DNA of 63,637 nucleotides from a virus, in IMG/VR virus record IMGVR_UViG_3300044630_002390, positions 1-63,637 of that record; one strand, 5' to 3'. The translations under genes and the position numbers were made by a program. This document shows positions 32,977-41,401 of the stretch, in pieces; the stretch's first letter is position 1, and each line of letters opens with the position of its first letter. The notes beneath the pieces are model-generated. The model was not told where the DNA came from. It searched no databases and worked only from the letters and a program-made list of their open reading frames with translations.

Positions 32977-33354
32977 ATGAAAAGAAAATACGCAATGTTC
33001 ATCGGAAGATGGCAAACTTGGCACGCAGGACACGAATGGTTAATTCGTCAACAATTAGACAAAGGAAAGGATGTTTGGGTAGCAATTAGAGATGTACCAG
33101 AAGATGAAAGTAATCCTAAATCAGCTTACAAAGTTATGATGGATTTAATGGAAGAACCATTTTTTCAAGAAAATATAGATAAAATTTTAGTAAGTATTAT
33201 TCCTGATATTGAATCAGTAAACTATGGTAGAGGTGTAGGGTATGAGGTTATTAATCATCCACCACCTGCAGATGTTGAATTGATTAGTGGAACTAAAATT
33301 AGAAAAGGTTATATGGATTCCAACGGAGATGTTATAGAATATGCCGTTGATTAA
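32977..33354 (+). CDS. cytidylyltransferase-like nucleotidyltransferase
   Basis: A 125-residue protein of the HxGH nucleotidyltransferase superfamily: FIGRWQTWHAGHEWLI with H16-x-G-H19, and ISGTKIR (residues 103-109) in place of the classic I-S-S-T-x-x-R. These motifs bind the nucleotide triphosphate and transfer NMP to a small phosphorylated or carboxylated acceptor. The acceptor cannot be read from sequence; sulfate- or NAD-related metabolism are options. A weak promoter-like box TAAATTAG lies four bases before the ATG. The end overlaps the next gene by 14 bases. Confidence 0.65.
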   Translation: MKRKYAMFIGRWQTWHAGHEWLIRQQLDKGKDVWVAIRDVPEDESNPKSAYKVMMDLMEEPFFQENIDKILVSIIPDIESVNYGRGVGYEVINHPPPADVELISGTKIRKGYMDSNGDVIEYAVD

Positions 33355-33547
33355 GAGACATATTGCCAAAACCATCTCATATCGAATTGTAAGTACCTTA
33401 GTTGGATTCTTATTAATGTGGTGGATAAGTGGTTCAATAAAAGTAGGTGCCGCATTTGGTGTAGCAGAATTGATTTACAAACCAATTCAGTATTATCTAC
33501 ATGAAAGAGTTTGGTATAAATGGATTAAGTACGGACTTAAAAAATAA
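33341..33547 (+). CDS. DUF2061 small membrane protein
   Basis: A 68-residue protein matching the DUF2061 pattern: KRHIAKTISYRIVSTLVGFLLMWWISGS, then AAFGVAELIYKPIQYYLHERVWYKW. Two hydrophobic segments (about 12-31 and 35-50) suggest an inner-membrane hairpin. In bacteria DUF2061 is often found next to or fused with sulfate-activation genes, and here it follows an APS kinase-like gene, so the association is kept on the phage. Exact function unknown. Confidence 0.75.
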   Translation: MPLIKRHIAKTISYRIVSTLVGFLLMWWISGSIKVGAAFGVAELIYKPIQYYLHERVWYKWIKYGLKK

Positions 33548-33560
33548 AAACATTATTATA

Positions 33561-34121
33561 ATGATAAACTATACTACTATACCAAATTTTCTATCAAAAA
33601 AAGAATGTGAAGATTTGTTACAATTTTCATTAACCAAAGAATTGAAACCAGCATTGGTAGGTGGGGACAATGGTTTGAATCTAAAAAGTAGAAAATCAAA
33701 TATATTTTTCTATGATTATAGTTTAGATTTTCCAAATTTAAATGAAAAATTAATTAATATTTTTAAAAAAGAAGTAAATGTAAAAGGTTATAATATTGAT
33801 TTTACGAATAATCAATTTCAATTTACAGAATACACAACAGACGGATATTATAATTGGCACGAAGATTCTGCAGAGGGAATCTATCAAGAAAGATATTGTT
33901 CAATGGTTATACAATTAAATGAAGAATATACAGGAGGTGAATTACAAATAAAAGATAAAGATGATAATGAAATAACATTAGAAAAGGGATTGGGTAATCT
34001 ATTTATTTTTTATTCACACTTAACACATAGAGTAAAACCGGTAATATCAGGAACTAGATACTCATTGGTTAATTGGTTTAGGCTAACACCAATAGAAAAT
34101 TTTAAAAAAACATTAATATAA
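33561..34121 (+). CDS. 2OG-Fe(II) oxygenase (prolyl-4-hydroxylase-like)
   Basis: A 186-residue protein from ATG 33561; an upstream in-frame start at 33501 would overlap DUF2061 and adds unrelated residues. The double-stranded beta-helix signature is complete: H100-E-D102 in YYNWHEDSAEG, TGGELQIKD, distal His156 in SHLTHRVKPV, and Arg166 in SGTRYSLVNWF for 2-oxoglutarate. It resembles PiuC/P4H-type hydroxylases common in T4-like marine phages. The substrate may be a protein or a nucleic-acid base; not visible from sequence. It sits in the sulfate-related group, perhaps by chance. Confidence 0.8.
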   Translation: MINYTTIPNFLSKKECEDLLQFSLTKELKPALVGGDNGLNLKSRKSNIFFYDYSLDFPNLNEKLINIFKKEVNVKGYNIDFTNNQFQFTEYTTDGYYNWHEDSAEGIYQERYCSMVIQLNEEYTGGELQIKDKDDNEITLEKGLGNLFIFYSHLTHRVKPVISGTRYSLVNWFRLTPIENFKKTLI

Positions 34122-34123
34122 TC

Positions 34124-34131
34124 TATAAATA
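34124..34131 (+). promoter_or_regulatory. TATAAATA box inside a small inverted repeat
   Basis: The exact T4 late-promoter core TATAAATA lies 21 bases before the ATG at 34153, framed by AATCT and AGATT (34120-34136), which can pair. It differs from the ATATTTATA form used elsewhere, so the assignment is weak. Confidence 0.3.
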
Positions 34132-34152
34132 CAGATTAAAAAAATAAGTTAT

Positions 34153-34461
34153 ATGCCAGCAAAACCAAAAATTAGTAAAGAAGAATACTCATTTTCAGGA
34201 ACACCCGAATACACAATACCAATTCGTAAAGAAACGGAGATGGTCAATGGCCCTAAACATTACGGAGGAGTAGACAATCCATACGAAGTAATTAAAGTAT
34301 GTGAAGCATGGGGATTAGACAAGGATGCATACCTATTTAATGTAGCAAAATATATAGCAAGAGCAGGTAAAAAAGACCCTCAAAAAGAACTAGAGGATTT
34401 GAAGAAAGCGGTATTTTATTTAGAAAGAAAGATAAAAAATTTACAAAATGAAACTAATTAA
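34153..34461 (+). CDS. DUF3310 protein
   Basis: A 102-residue protein. VNGPKHYGGVDNPYEVIKVCEAWGLDKDAYLFNVAKYIARAGKK followed by KELEDLKKAVFYLERKI is the DUF3310 pattern found in many phages, often called nucleotide-kinase-like without proof. It is helical, with conserved H-Y, W and K-Y-I-x-R. It overlaps the next ORF by 14 bases. Confidence 0.8.
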   Translation: MPAKPKISKEEYSFSGTPEYTIPIRKETEMVNGPKHYGGVDNPYEVIKVCEAWGLDKDAYLFNVAKYIARAGKKDPQKELEDLKKAVFYLERKIKNLQNETN

Positions 34462-34696
34462 ATCAGAAAAATTATTAGAATTATTAGAAGGAATAGGTGT
34501 TGTTATGCGAATAATGGCATTTGGTATGTTATCTATAATGGGAAAGGATACTCCATTCTTTTGGATGTGGGTATGGAATAGTATTGATGCACTAATATTA
34601 ACTTATTGTGCATGGGAAAGAGATAATAGACCTTATATTTTACTCAATATCTTTTGGCTAATCGTTGGAGTCATTGGCATATATAATTCCCTATAA
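34448..34696 (+). CDS. small membrane protein
   Basis: An 82-residue protein with two or three hydrophobic helices (GIGVVMRIMAFGMLSIMG, FFWMWVWNSIDALILTYC, ILLNIFWLIVGVIGIY). No signal peptide or known family. Co-translated with DUF3310 through a 14-base overlap. Confidence 0.65.
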   Translation: MKLIKSEKLLELLEGIGVVMRIMAFGMLSIMGKDTPFFWMWVWNSIDALILTYCAWERDNRPYILLNIFWLIVGVIGIYNSL

Positions 34697-34698
34697 TA

Positions 34699-34730
34699 TT
34701 TGGTAGTTTCAAATAATTATCGTATCTTTA
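34699..34730 (+). promoter_or_regulatory. host-type promoter TTTGGTA-N-TATCTTTA before gp32
   Basis: TTTG at 34699-34702 (extended TTTGGTAG) and TATCTTTA at 34723-34730 are 20 bases apart. It starts the replication cluster beginning with the single-strand binding protein and leaves a leader of about 95 bases. Confidence 0.75.
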
Positions 34731-34736
34731 TTGTAT

Positions 34737-34831
34737 AGGAATTAAGAAAATCGATATTTATACGTGAGATTAAATCGCGATAATCTTAAAACTTAAAACA
34801 AACAATTTTTAAAACTTAAAACAAAAACAGC
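34737..34831 (+). promoter_or_regulatory. gp32 mRNA leader with possible autoregulatory operator
   Basis: A possible stem AGATT (34767-34771) with AATCT (34782-34786) has in its loop CGAT (34778-34781), which can pair with upstream ATCG (34750-34753). Downstream comes an unstructured stretch with a direct repeat of TTAAAACTTAAAACAAA (about 34786-34826) up to the ATG. T4 gp32 represses its own translation by binding a folded element followed by UUAAA-type repeats. Layout is seen; regulation is inference. Confidence 0.5.
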
Positions 34832-35689
34832 ATGAACATTAATGCAATCAAGCAACGTCTTAATTCGTTGCAAAACACTTCGAAGAAAACGGACTCATTG
34901 TGGAAAACCAAACCTGGTAAATACCAAGTTCGTATCGTACCTTACAAATTCAATAAAGAAAATCCTTTCATTGAATTGTTATTTCACTACAACATTAACA
35001 ACAAAACTTATTTGAGTCCAGCTTCTTTTGGAAGACCTGACCCAATTTTAGAGTTCGCAGAGAAACTTAAGAAATTAGGTGATACTGAGAATTGGAAAGC
35101 GGGTAAGAAAATGGAACCAAAGTTAAGAACATTCGCACCGATTATCGTAAGAGGTCAAGAAAATGAGGGTGTTAAATTTTGGGGATTTGGTAAGACTGTG
35201 TATCAAGAAATTTTAGCTATCGTAGCTGATCCTGATTACGGTGATATTACTGATGAAACAAATGGTAGAGATATTGTTATTGAAATTGTAGAAGAAGCAG
35301 GTAAAACATATCCTGAAACTCGAATCAGAGTAAAACCAAATGTATCTTTATTACATGATAATTCTGCAATCGCATCTAAATTATTAGATGAACAAACTGA
35401 TATTACAGATATCTATTCGGAATTATCTTATGCAGAATTAAAGACTGTGTTAGAAAATTGGTTAAATCCAACTGCAGTAGTTGAAGATGAAAACCCAACT
35501 CCTTCAGTATCTCAACAAACATTAGCTCCTCAACCAAAGAAAGTTGAAGAACAATTGGTAAGTAAAGATGCGGCACCTGAAATTGGTGGTACCGGTATCA
35601 TTAACGATTTACCTTGGGATGAAGAAACACCTGCACCAGCACCTAAAGTAGATGTGGCAGCAGCATTTGATGATTTATTTAATTCATAA
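34832..35689 (+). CDS. 32: single-strand DNA-binding protein (gp32-like)
   Basis: A 285-residue protein (T4 gp32 is 301). It begins with a short basic segment containing KQRLNSLQNTSKKTDSLWK, then the core PGKYQVRIVPYKFNKENPFIELLFHYNIN, SFGRPDPILEFAEKLKKLGD, KFWGFGKTVYQEILAIVADPDYGDIT, and RIRVKPNVSLL. The C-terminal third is acidic and ends AAAFDDLFNS, the tail that in T4 recruits replication partners. The protein contains no cysteine, so the zinc ribbon of T4 gp32 is absent. It is first in an operon with UvsX and RNase H. Confidence 0.9.
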   Translation: MNINAIKQRLNSLQNTSKKTDSLWKTKPGKYQVRIVPYKFNKENPFIELLFHYNINNKTYLSPASFGRPDPILEFAEKLKKLGDTENWKAGKKMEPKLRTFAPIIVRGQENEGVKFWGFGKTVYQEILAIVADPDYGDITDETNGRDIVIEIVEEAGKTYPETRIRVKPNVSLLHDNSAIASKLLDEQTDITDIYSELSYAELKTVLENWLNPTAVVEDENPTPSVSQQTLAPQPKKVEEQLVSKDAAPEIGGTGIINDLPWDEETPAPAPKVDVAAAFDDLFNS

Positions 35690-35694
35690 TTATT

Positions 35695-36816
35695 ATGGCT
35701 AAAATTGACTTAGCACAAGAAATAGCCGACAGTTTAAACAAAAAGTGGAAAGACCAAAAGGTTGCCTTCTTTTTGGATGATGATTCTGATGGAGCCCCAA
35801 CCAATGTACCAGGTTGGGTTTCCACCGGAACAGCAATGTTAGATGTTGCTATTTCTAATAGACCTTATGGGGGTTTACCCGTAGGAAGAATCACGGAAAT
35901 TACCGGATTAGAACAAAGTGGTAAATCACTTTTATCAGCTCACTTATTAGCTGAAACTCAAAAGCAAGGTGGGGTAGCAGTATTGATTGATACCGAAACC
36001 GCAGTAAGTAGAGAATTCTTTGATGCAATTGGAGTAGATGTTTCTAAATTGTTATACGTTTCAGTAGACACAGTTGAAGATATTTTTGAAACAATTGATA
36101 CAATCATAGAGAAAGTTCGTAAGGGTGATAAAGATAGATTAGTTACAATCGTAGTCGATTCAGTAGCCGCAGCATCAACTAAAAAGGAGATGGATGCGGA
36201 TTATGATAAAGATGGTTACGCAACTGACAAAGCTATTATCATTTCAAAAGCAATGAGAAAGATTACTAATGTAATTGGTAGACAAAAAATATCAGTTATC
36301 TTTACTAATCAGTTACGACAAAAGTTAGGTGTTATGTTCGGAGATCCTTGGACTACATCAGGTGGTAAAGCATTAGCATTCCACGCTTCGGTTCGTATTC
36401 GTTTAAAGAATATGGGACAGATTAAAGCAGGTGAGAGAATCATTGGTATCAAAGTAAGAGCACAGGTTATTAAGAATAGATTAGGACCACCATTACGTTC
36501 AGCAGATTTTGATATATTCTTTGATAGAGGTATTGATAATTTCGGTGGATGGTTAAAGGTGATGAAAGATAACAAATTAGTTAAGCAAGGTGGGGCATGG
36601 TACGAATACATTGACACTGATACTGGTGAAGTTATTAAATTCCAATCAAAAGATTTTATTCAGATGATGGGAGTTAGAGATGAATTAAGAGACCAAATTT
36701 ATAGAAAGATTTGTGAATCAACAATCTTACAATATAAGAAGGAAGGAATTGATCCGGATGAAATTACATATGATAGTGGTGGTGAAATACCAGAACCAGA
36801 TATCGAAACAGAATAA
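35695..36816 (+). CDS. uvsX: UvsX RecA-like recombinase
   Basis: A 373-residue protein (T4 UvsX is 391). It has Walker A GLEQSGKS (about 71-78), a Walker B strand LVTIVVDSVAA, the loop region MDADYDKDGYATDKAIIISKAMRKI, and ISVIFTNQLRQKLGVMFGDPWTTSGGKALAFHASVRIRL, where TNQ and the GGKAL stretch match RecA L2. It polymerises on single-stranded DNA and drives strand exchange for recombination-dependent replication. It follows gp32 by five bases; its partner UvsY is not seen in this window. Confidence 0.93.
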   Translation: MAKIDLAQEIADSLNKKWKDQKVAFFLDDDSDGAPTNVPGWVSTGTAMLDVAISNRPYGGLPVGRITEITGLEQSGKSLLSAHLLAETQKQGGVAVLIDTETAVSREFFDAIGVDVSKLLYVSVDTVEDIFETIDTIIEKVRKGDKDRLVTIVVDSVAAASTKKEMDADYDKDGYATDKAIIISKAMRKITNVIGRQKISVIFTNQLRQKLGVMFGDPWTTSGGKALAFHASVRIRLKNMGQIKAGERIIGIKVRAQVIKNRLGPPLRSADFDIFFDRGIDNFGGWLKVMKDNKLVKQGGAWYEYIDTDTGEVIKFQSKDFIQMMGVRDELRDQIYRKICESTILQYKKEGIDPDEITYDSGGEIPEPDIETE

Positions 36817-36822
36817 AGGTTT

Positions 36823-37851
36823 ATGAACGAAACATACAAAAAGTTACTAAACGAGGTAGAGAAAGACCATCAGCAATTAGGAAAAGAAAAGGTATTAATT
36901 GTTGATGGTCTTAATACCTTTATAAGAAGTTGGACAGTAAATCCTACTATGGATGATAACGGAGACCACATTGGTGGTATCGTTGGATTCTTAAAAGGAA
37001 TTGGGTTTGCTATTAGAGAACAAAATGCAACTCGTTGTATTATTGTATTTGATGGTAAAGGTGGTTCTAAAAGTAGAAAGGATTTATTTAGTGGTTACAA
37101 AGAGAATAGAGGTAACAATCGTTTTAGAGTGAATAGAGCATACTCAGATTTGATGAATAAAGAAGAAGAGGGTGTATCTATGAAACGACAAATGATTGGT
37201 TTAATCGAACTGCTAGAGTACCTACCGGTGGAAATAATGTTATACGATAACATTGAAGCAGATGATGTTATGGGCTATATTGCATCACAACTTTTAAAAG
37301 AGGATGAATTGGCAGTTATTATGAGTGCCGATAAAGATTTCCTACAATTAGTAAATGAAAGAGTCACAGTTTATTCCCCAACAAAAAAGAAAGTTTACGA
37401 TACGAAATTGGTTTTGGATGAGTATGGTGTTCATCCCTCAAATTTTATGGTTTATCGTACTCTTGATGGTGATAAGTCCGATAACATTGATGGTATTTCT
37501 GGGTGTGGGCTTAAGACTATTGTTAAGAGATTTCCAGAGGTGGTTGAGGAAACAGAACTTACGATAGATAAAATGTTTGAACTATGTGAAGAACGCAGAA
37601 GTGAAAACAAAATCTATGACAAAATATTAGATGGTAAAAAATTAGTAGAAAGAAATTTTAAACTAATGCAATTATCCGATCCAGATATACCTTCTAATAA
37701 GAAATTAACAATTAACCAAAAATATTTGGATAATTCAGCAAAATTGGATAAATTAGGATTCATTAAAAAGGCAATGGGAATGCGAACTATTAATTCATTC
37801 GGTGATGTTAATAGTTGGATTCAAAGTACATTCGCCAAATTACATAAATAA
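36823..37851 (+). CDS. rnh: RNase H / 5'-3' exonuclease (FEN family)
   Basis: A 342-residue protein of the phage T4 RNase H/FEN family. Acidic metal-binding residues are visible in LIVDGLNTFIRSW, CIIVFDGKGGSKSRKDLF, NIEADDVMGYIA and IMSADKDFLQL, and the helix-hairpin-helix DGDKSDNIDGISGCGLKTIVKRF follows. It removes RNA primers from lagging-strand fragments. The neighbours, gp32 and UvsX upstream and helicase downstream, fit the replication operon. Confidence 0.9.
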   Translation: MNETYKKLLNEVEKDHQQLGKEKVLIVDGLNTFIRSWTVNPTMDDNGDHIGGIVGFLKGIGFAIREQNATRCIIVFDGKGGSKSRKDLFSGYKENRGNNRFRVNRAYSDLMNKEEEGVSMKRQMIGLIELLEYLPVEIMLYDNIEADDVMGYIASQLLKEDELAVIMSADKDFLQLVNERVTVYSPTKKKVYDTKLVLDEYGVHPSNFMVYRTLDGDKSDNIDGISGCGLKTIVKRFPEVVEETELTIDKMFELCEERRSENKIYDKILDGKKLVERNFKLMQLSDPDIPSNKKLTINQKYLDNSAKLDKLGFIKKAMGMRTINSFGDVNSWIQSTFAKLHK

Positions 37852-37877
37852 AAAAAATACATGGAGGAAACAAACCT

Positions 37878-38030
37878 ATGAAATGTTTAAAAAGTACAAA
37901 GACTGGTAAAATTATCAGAGTATCAAACAAAGAAGCTTACAACGCAACAAGTGAATGGAAATTCATTCCTAAGAGTGAATGGAAAGCAGAAGTAAGACCA
38001 TCTAAAAAAGAAGAAAAAGAAAGTAAATAA
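37878..38030 (+). CDS. small basic protein between RNase H and helicase
   Basis: A 50-residue ORF: MKCLKSTKTGKIIRVSNKEA, then WKFIPKSEWKAEVRPSKKEE. This short K-x-G-K-I-x-R-V ... W-x-(Y/F)-x-P-K-S-E-W-K pattern is one I recognise from small conserved phage proteins of unknown function. GGAGG lies 11-15 bases upstream (37862-37866), and the stop overlaps the helicase ATG by one base (TAATG), which supports translation. Basic charge suggests nucleic-acid or protein contact. Confidence 0.7.
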   Translation: MKCLKSTKTGKIIRVSNKEAYNATSEWKFIPKSEWKAEVRPSKKEEKESK

Positions 38031-39388
38031 TGCAAGCAGTAGACACATTAGAAAAATTTGGACAATCGTACCAATCTAAAGTCATAGCTGCATTATTATC
38101 CGACCTACCATTTCTTAACCAAGTTTCAGAAATTACTAGTAAGGATTATTTTGAGAGTGAACAGGATAAGTGGATTATTGAATCTATTTTGGATTACCAA
38201 AGTAAACAATTCGCTGCACCTACTCTTGATGTATTCAAAGTAAAGTTATCATCTCTAAGTTCCGAATCACAAAAGAAACAAATCGTAGATAGAATCAAAC
38301 AAATCTATGATGTATTCGGTGCAGAGGATATGGAGTTTGTAAAACAAGAATTCATTAAATTCTCAAAGTTTCAGAAACTAAAAGCCGCAATATTTCAATC
38401 AGTAGACCTAATCAAATCCGAAAAAAGTTGGGATGAGATAGGAGTTGTAGTTCAGAACGCATTAAGGGCGGGAATGGAAAACAATTTAGGACATGATTAC
38501 TATAAGGATATTGCAATGAGAATGGAAGTTACAAAGAGAAGTTCAGTACCAACTGGATGGAAACCTATCAATGAATTAATGGATGGAGGTTTAGGACCAG
38601 GTGAATTGGGAGTAATTGTAGCACCGAGTGGTGTGGGTAAGACTTGGGTATTGTGCAAAATTGCAGCCGATGCGGTAAGAGCAGGTTACAATGTGATGCA
38701 TTATACTTTAGAGCTATCCGAAATCTATGCGGGAACAAGATACGACACTATTATGACTGGTATTCCATCTAACGAATTAAGAGATAGAAAGGAAGAAGTT
38801 GTAGCTAAACTTAAAAACCACAAAGCAAATCTAATGGTGAAATATTATCCACCGAGAGGAGCAAGTACTAAAACAATCAAAGCACATTTAGATAAGTACA
38901 AAGGATTTGGATTTAAACCAGATTTAATTATCATAGATTATGCGGATTTATTAAAGCCGGTAAACAAAAGAGATAGTACATACGCAGAATTAGGTGGTGT
39001 GTATGAAGAAATTAGAGGATTGAGTGGTGAGTTAGGTGTTCCAATTTGGACAGCATCACAAACAAATCGTTCAGCAATTGATTTCGAAGTTATTCAAGCT
39101 GATTCAATTGCCGATTCTTATGCAAAAGTAATGACAGCAGATTTCATTATGAGTGTAAGTAGAAAAGCAAAAGATAAATTAAGTAACACAGCAAGGTTTC
39201 ACGTTATGAAAAATCGTTTTGGAGCAGATGGATTAACATTCCCTGCGAAAATGGATACTATGGTTGGATTGATAGATGTATTTGAACCACAATCATCGGA
39301 TGGTGTGATGGCCCAAAAGGAATCTAATAATGGAAGTAACTTAGAAAAGAAACTTTTGCATAAAAAATATATTGAAAATATGGGTTAA
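38030..39388 (+). CDS. 41: DnaB-like replicative helicase (gp41-like)
   Basis: A 452-residue protein. The N-terminal helical domain (KVIAALLSDLPFLNQVSEI, YFESEQDKWIIESILDY) is followed by the RecA-fold C-terminal domain: Walker A APSGVGKT (198-205), the H1a-like VMHYTLELSEIYAGTRYD, Walker B DLIIIDYADLLKP, and WTASQTNRSAID (H3). Such hexamers unwind the fork ahead of the polymerase. T4 gp41 is 475 residues. The gene is coupled to the preceding small ORF. Confidence 0.9.
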   Translation: MQAVDTLEKFGQSYQSKVIAALLSDLPFLNQVSEITSKDYFESEQDKWIIESILDYQSKQFAAPTLDVFKVKLSSLSSESQKKQIVDRIKQIYDVFGAEDMEFVKQEFIKFSKFQKLKAAIFQSVDLIKSEKSWDEIGVVVQNALRAGMENNLGHDYYKDIAMRMEVTKRSSVPTGWKPINELMDGGLGPGELGVIVAPSGVGKTWVLCKIAADAVRAGYNVMHYTLELSEIYAGTRYDTIMTGIPSNELRDRKEEVVAKLKNHKANLMVKYYPPRGASTKTIKAHLDKYKGFGFKPDLIIIDYADLLKPVNKRDSTYAELGGVYEEIRGLSGELGVPIWTASQTNRSAIDFEVIQADSIADSYAKVMTADFIMSVSRKAKDKLSNTARFHVMKNRFGADGLTFPAKMDTMVGLIDVFEPQSSDGVMAQKESNNGSNLEKKLLHKKYIENMG

Positions 39389-39544
39389 TAAGTATAAAAC
39401 AATGTGAAAAAAAATATGAAAAAAAGTAGGTTTTTTTTATCCAAAATTGGTATCTATATATGAATATACCGATAGTTATAATTACTTTTCACACTTTTAT
39501 CGAAAAAAGTTTTATTTATTAATCTTACAAAAAATTACAAAAAA
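39389..39544 (+). other. 156-base A/T-rich leader before the ribonucleotide reductase
   Basis: The stretch is non-coding. It contains T8 and A8 runs, GTGAAAA near 39404 and TTTTCAC near 39485 as distant inverted arms, and TTGG (39447-39450) 22 bases before TAGTTATA, a poor promoter match. No B12 riboswitch consensus is seen although the next enzyme uses that cofactor. Confidence 0.4.
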
Positions 39545-41401
39545 ATGGACATTTCACAAAGAATCCTTTCGGACATTACGGTGTATATGAAATACGCAAA
39601 ATATCAACCGGAATTAAAAAGGAGAGAAACATGGGACGAATTGGTTACTAGAAATATGAATATGCATATTAAAACGTATCCAAATTTAGAGCAAGAAATT
39701 AGAGAAACGTATAAATTCGTTTATGACAAGAAAGTTTTACCATCAATGCGTTCAATGCAGTTCGCCGGTAAACCAATTGAAATGTCACCAAATAGAATCT
39801 ACAATTGTGCATTTGCACCGATTGATGATTGGAGAGTATTTTCAGAAATTATGTTCCTACTTTTAGGTGGAACAGGTGTAGGATATTCAGTACAAAAACA
39901 TCATGTAGATGCATTGCCTGAAATTAGAAAACCAAATGCAGACAAAACTCGTAGATTTCTTATTGGAGATTCTATCGAAGGATGGGCGGATTCAATTTCA
40001 GTATTAGTAAAATCATATTTCTTTGGTGGTTCAAAGCCAGTATTTGATTTTAGAGATATTAGAGCTAAAGGTGCTCGTTTAATTACAAGTGGTGGTAAAG
40101 CACCAGGACCTCAACCCCTAAAAGAATGTTTGATTAAGATTGAAGGTATCTTAGATTCAAAGAAAGATGGTGATAAATTAAAACCAATTGAAGTTCATGA
40201 TATTGTGTGCCATATTGCAGATGCAGTATTGGCAGGTGGTATCCGTAGAGCAGCATTGATTTCTTTGTTCTCTGCAAATGACGAACAAATGATTAGTTGT
40301 AAGAGTGGTGCATGGTGGGAAACAAATCCACAAAGAGGTAGAGCAAATAACTCAGCAGTATTAATGAGACATAAAATTGACAAATCGTATTTTATGGACT
40401 TATGGAAAAGAATTGAAGCAAGTGGAGCAGGTGAGCCTGGTATCTACTTATCAAACGACAAAGATTGGGGAACTAACCCATGTTGTGAAATTGCATTAAG
40501 ACCTTTCCAATTTTGTAACTTATGTGAAGTGAATGTAAGTGATGTAATTGACCAGGATGATTTAAATGCAAGAGTAAAAGCAGCATCATTCATCGGAACA
40601 TTACAAGCAGGTTATACTGATTTCCACTATCTTCGTCCAATCTGGCAAAGAACAACTGAAAAAGATGCACTTATTGGTGTATCTATGACAGGTATCGGAA
40701 GTGGTGCAGTTTTGAAAATGAATATGAAAGAAGCGGCAAAAGTTGTAAAAGAGGAAAATAAAAGAGTAGCAGATATCTTAGGTATCAATCATTCAGCAAG
40801 AACTACAACGGTTAAACCAGCAGGAACAACCTCATTAACATTAGGTACAAGTAGTGGTATTCACGCTTGGCATAATGATTACTATATTCGTAGAGTAAGA
40901 GTAGGTAAGAACGAATCAATCTACAATTATTTATTATTAAATCATCCTGAATTAGTAGAAGATGAATACTTTAGACCACATGATACTGCGGTAATTGGTA
41001 TTCCACAAAAAGCACCATCGGATGCAATCTTTAGAACTGAATCTCCAATTCAATTATTAGAGAGAGTTAAAAGAGTTCATAGTGAGTGGATTAAACCAGG
41101 TCACAGAAACGGAAACAATTCACACAATGTATCTGCAACGGTTTCTATTAGAGAACATGAGTGGATTGCAGTTGGTGAGTGGATGTGGGAAAATAAAGAA
41201 TATTACAACGGACTTTCAGTATTACCTTACGATGGTGGAACTTACATTCAAGCACCATTTGAAGATTGTACAAAAGAAAAGTATGAAGAATTAATGAAAG
41301 TTCTGCATGATGTAGATTTATCACAAGTGATTGAGTTAGAAGATAACACAGATTTAAGTGGTGAAGTAGCATGTGCAGGAGGTGCTTGTGAAGTTAAATA
41401 A
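39545..41401 (+). CDS. nrdJ: adenosylcobalamin-dependent ribonucleotide reductase (class II)
   Basis: A 618-residue, single-chain class II reductase. The substrate-site NCAFAPIDD, the GGTGVGYSVQKHHV element, N311-P-C-C-E-I-A-L with the candidate thiyl cysteine, KPAGTTSLTLGTSSGIH, and the redox pair near the C-terminus (CAGGACEVK) are all present. It makes deoxyribonucleotides from ribonucleotides using coenzyme B12, so it works without oxygen or a metal-radical subunit, but depends on host or environmental cobalamin. The DUF5522 gene starts inside its 3' end and thioredoxin, its likely reductant, follows. Confidence 0.9.
   Translation: MDISQRILSDITVYMKYAKYQPELKRRETWDELVTRNMNMHIKTYPNLEQEIRETYKFVYDKKVLPSMRSMQFAGKPIEMSPNRIYNCAFAPIDDWRVFSEIMFLLLGGTGVGYSVQKHHVDALPEIRKPNADKTRRFLIGDSIEGWADSISVLVKSYFFGGSKPVFDFRDIRAKGARLITSGGKAPGPQPLKECLIKIEGILDSKKDGDKLKPIEVHDIVCHIADAVLAGGIRRAALISLFSANDEQMISCKSGAWWETNPQRGRANNSAVLMRHKIDKSYFMDLWKRIEASGAGEPGIYLSNDKDWGTNPCCEIALRPFQFCNLCEVNVSDVIDQDDLNARVKAASFIGTLQAGYTDFHYLRPIWQRTTEKDALIGVSMTGIGSGAVLKMNMKEAAKVVKEENKRVADILGINHSARTTTVKPAGTTSLTLGTSSGIHAWHNDYYIRRVRVGKNESIYNYLLLNHPELVEDEYFRPHDTAVIGIPQKAPSDAIFRTESPIQLLERVKRVHSEWIKPGHRNGNNSHNVSATVSIREHEWIAVGEWMWENKEYYNGLSVLPYDGGTYIQAPFEDCTKEKYEELMKVLHDVDLSQVIELEDNTDLSGEVACAGGACEVK

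Noticed and set aside
33501-33560. Upstream start of the 2OG oxygenase at 33501
   Set aside because: It would overlap DUF2061 by 47 bases and adds residues unlike the oxygenase family; the ATG at 33561 gives a normal N-terminus.
37355-37567. Plus-strand 70-codon ORF inside the RNase H gene
   Set aside because: It is an alternative frame of the RNase H gene with no start signal or family resemblance.
39389-39544. A cobalamin riboswitch before the B12-dependent reductase
   Set aside because: The leader is only 156 bases, nearly all A/T, and lacks the GCCACTG-type B12 box and the junction architecture.
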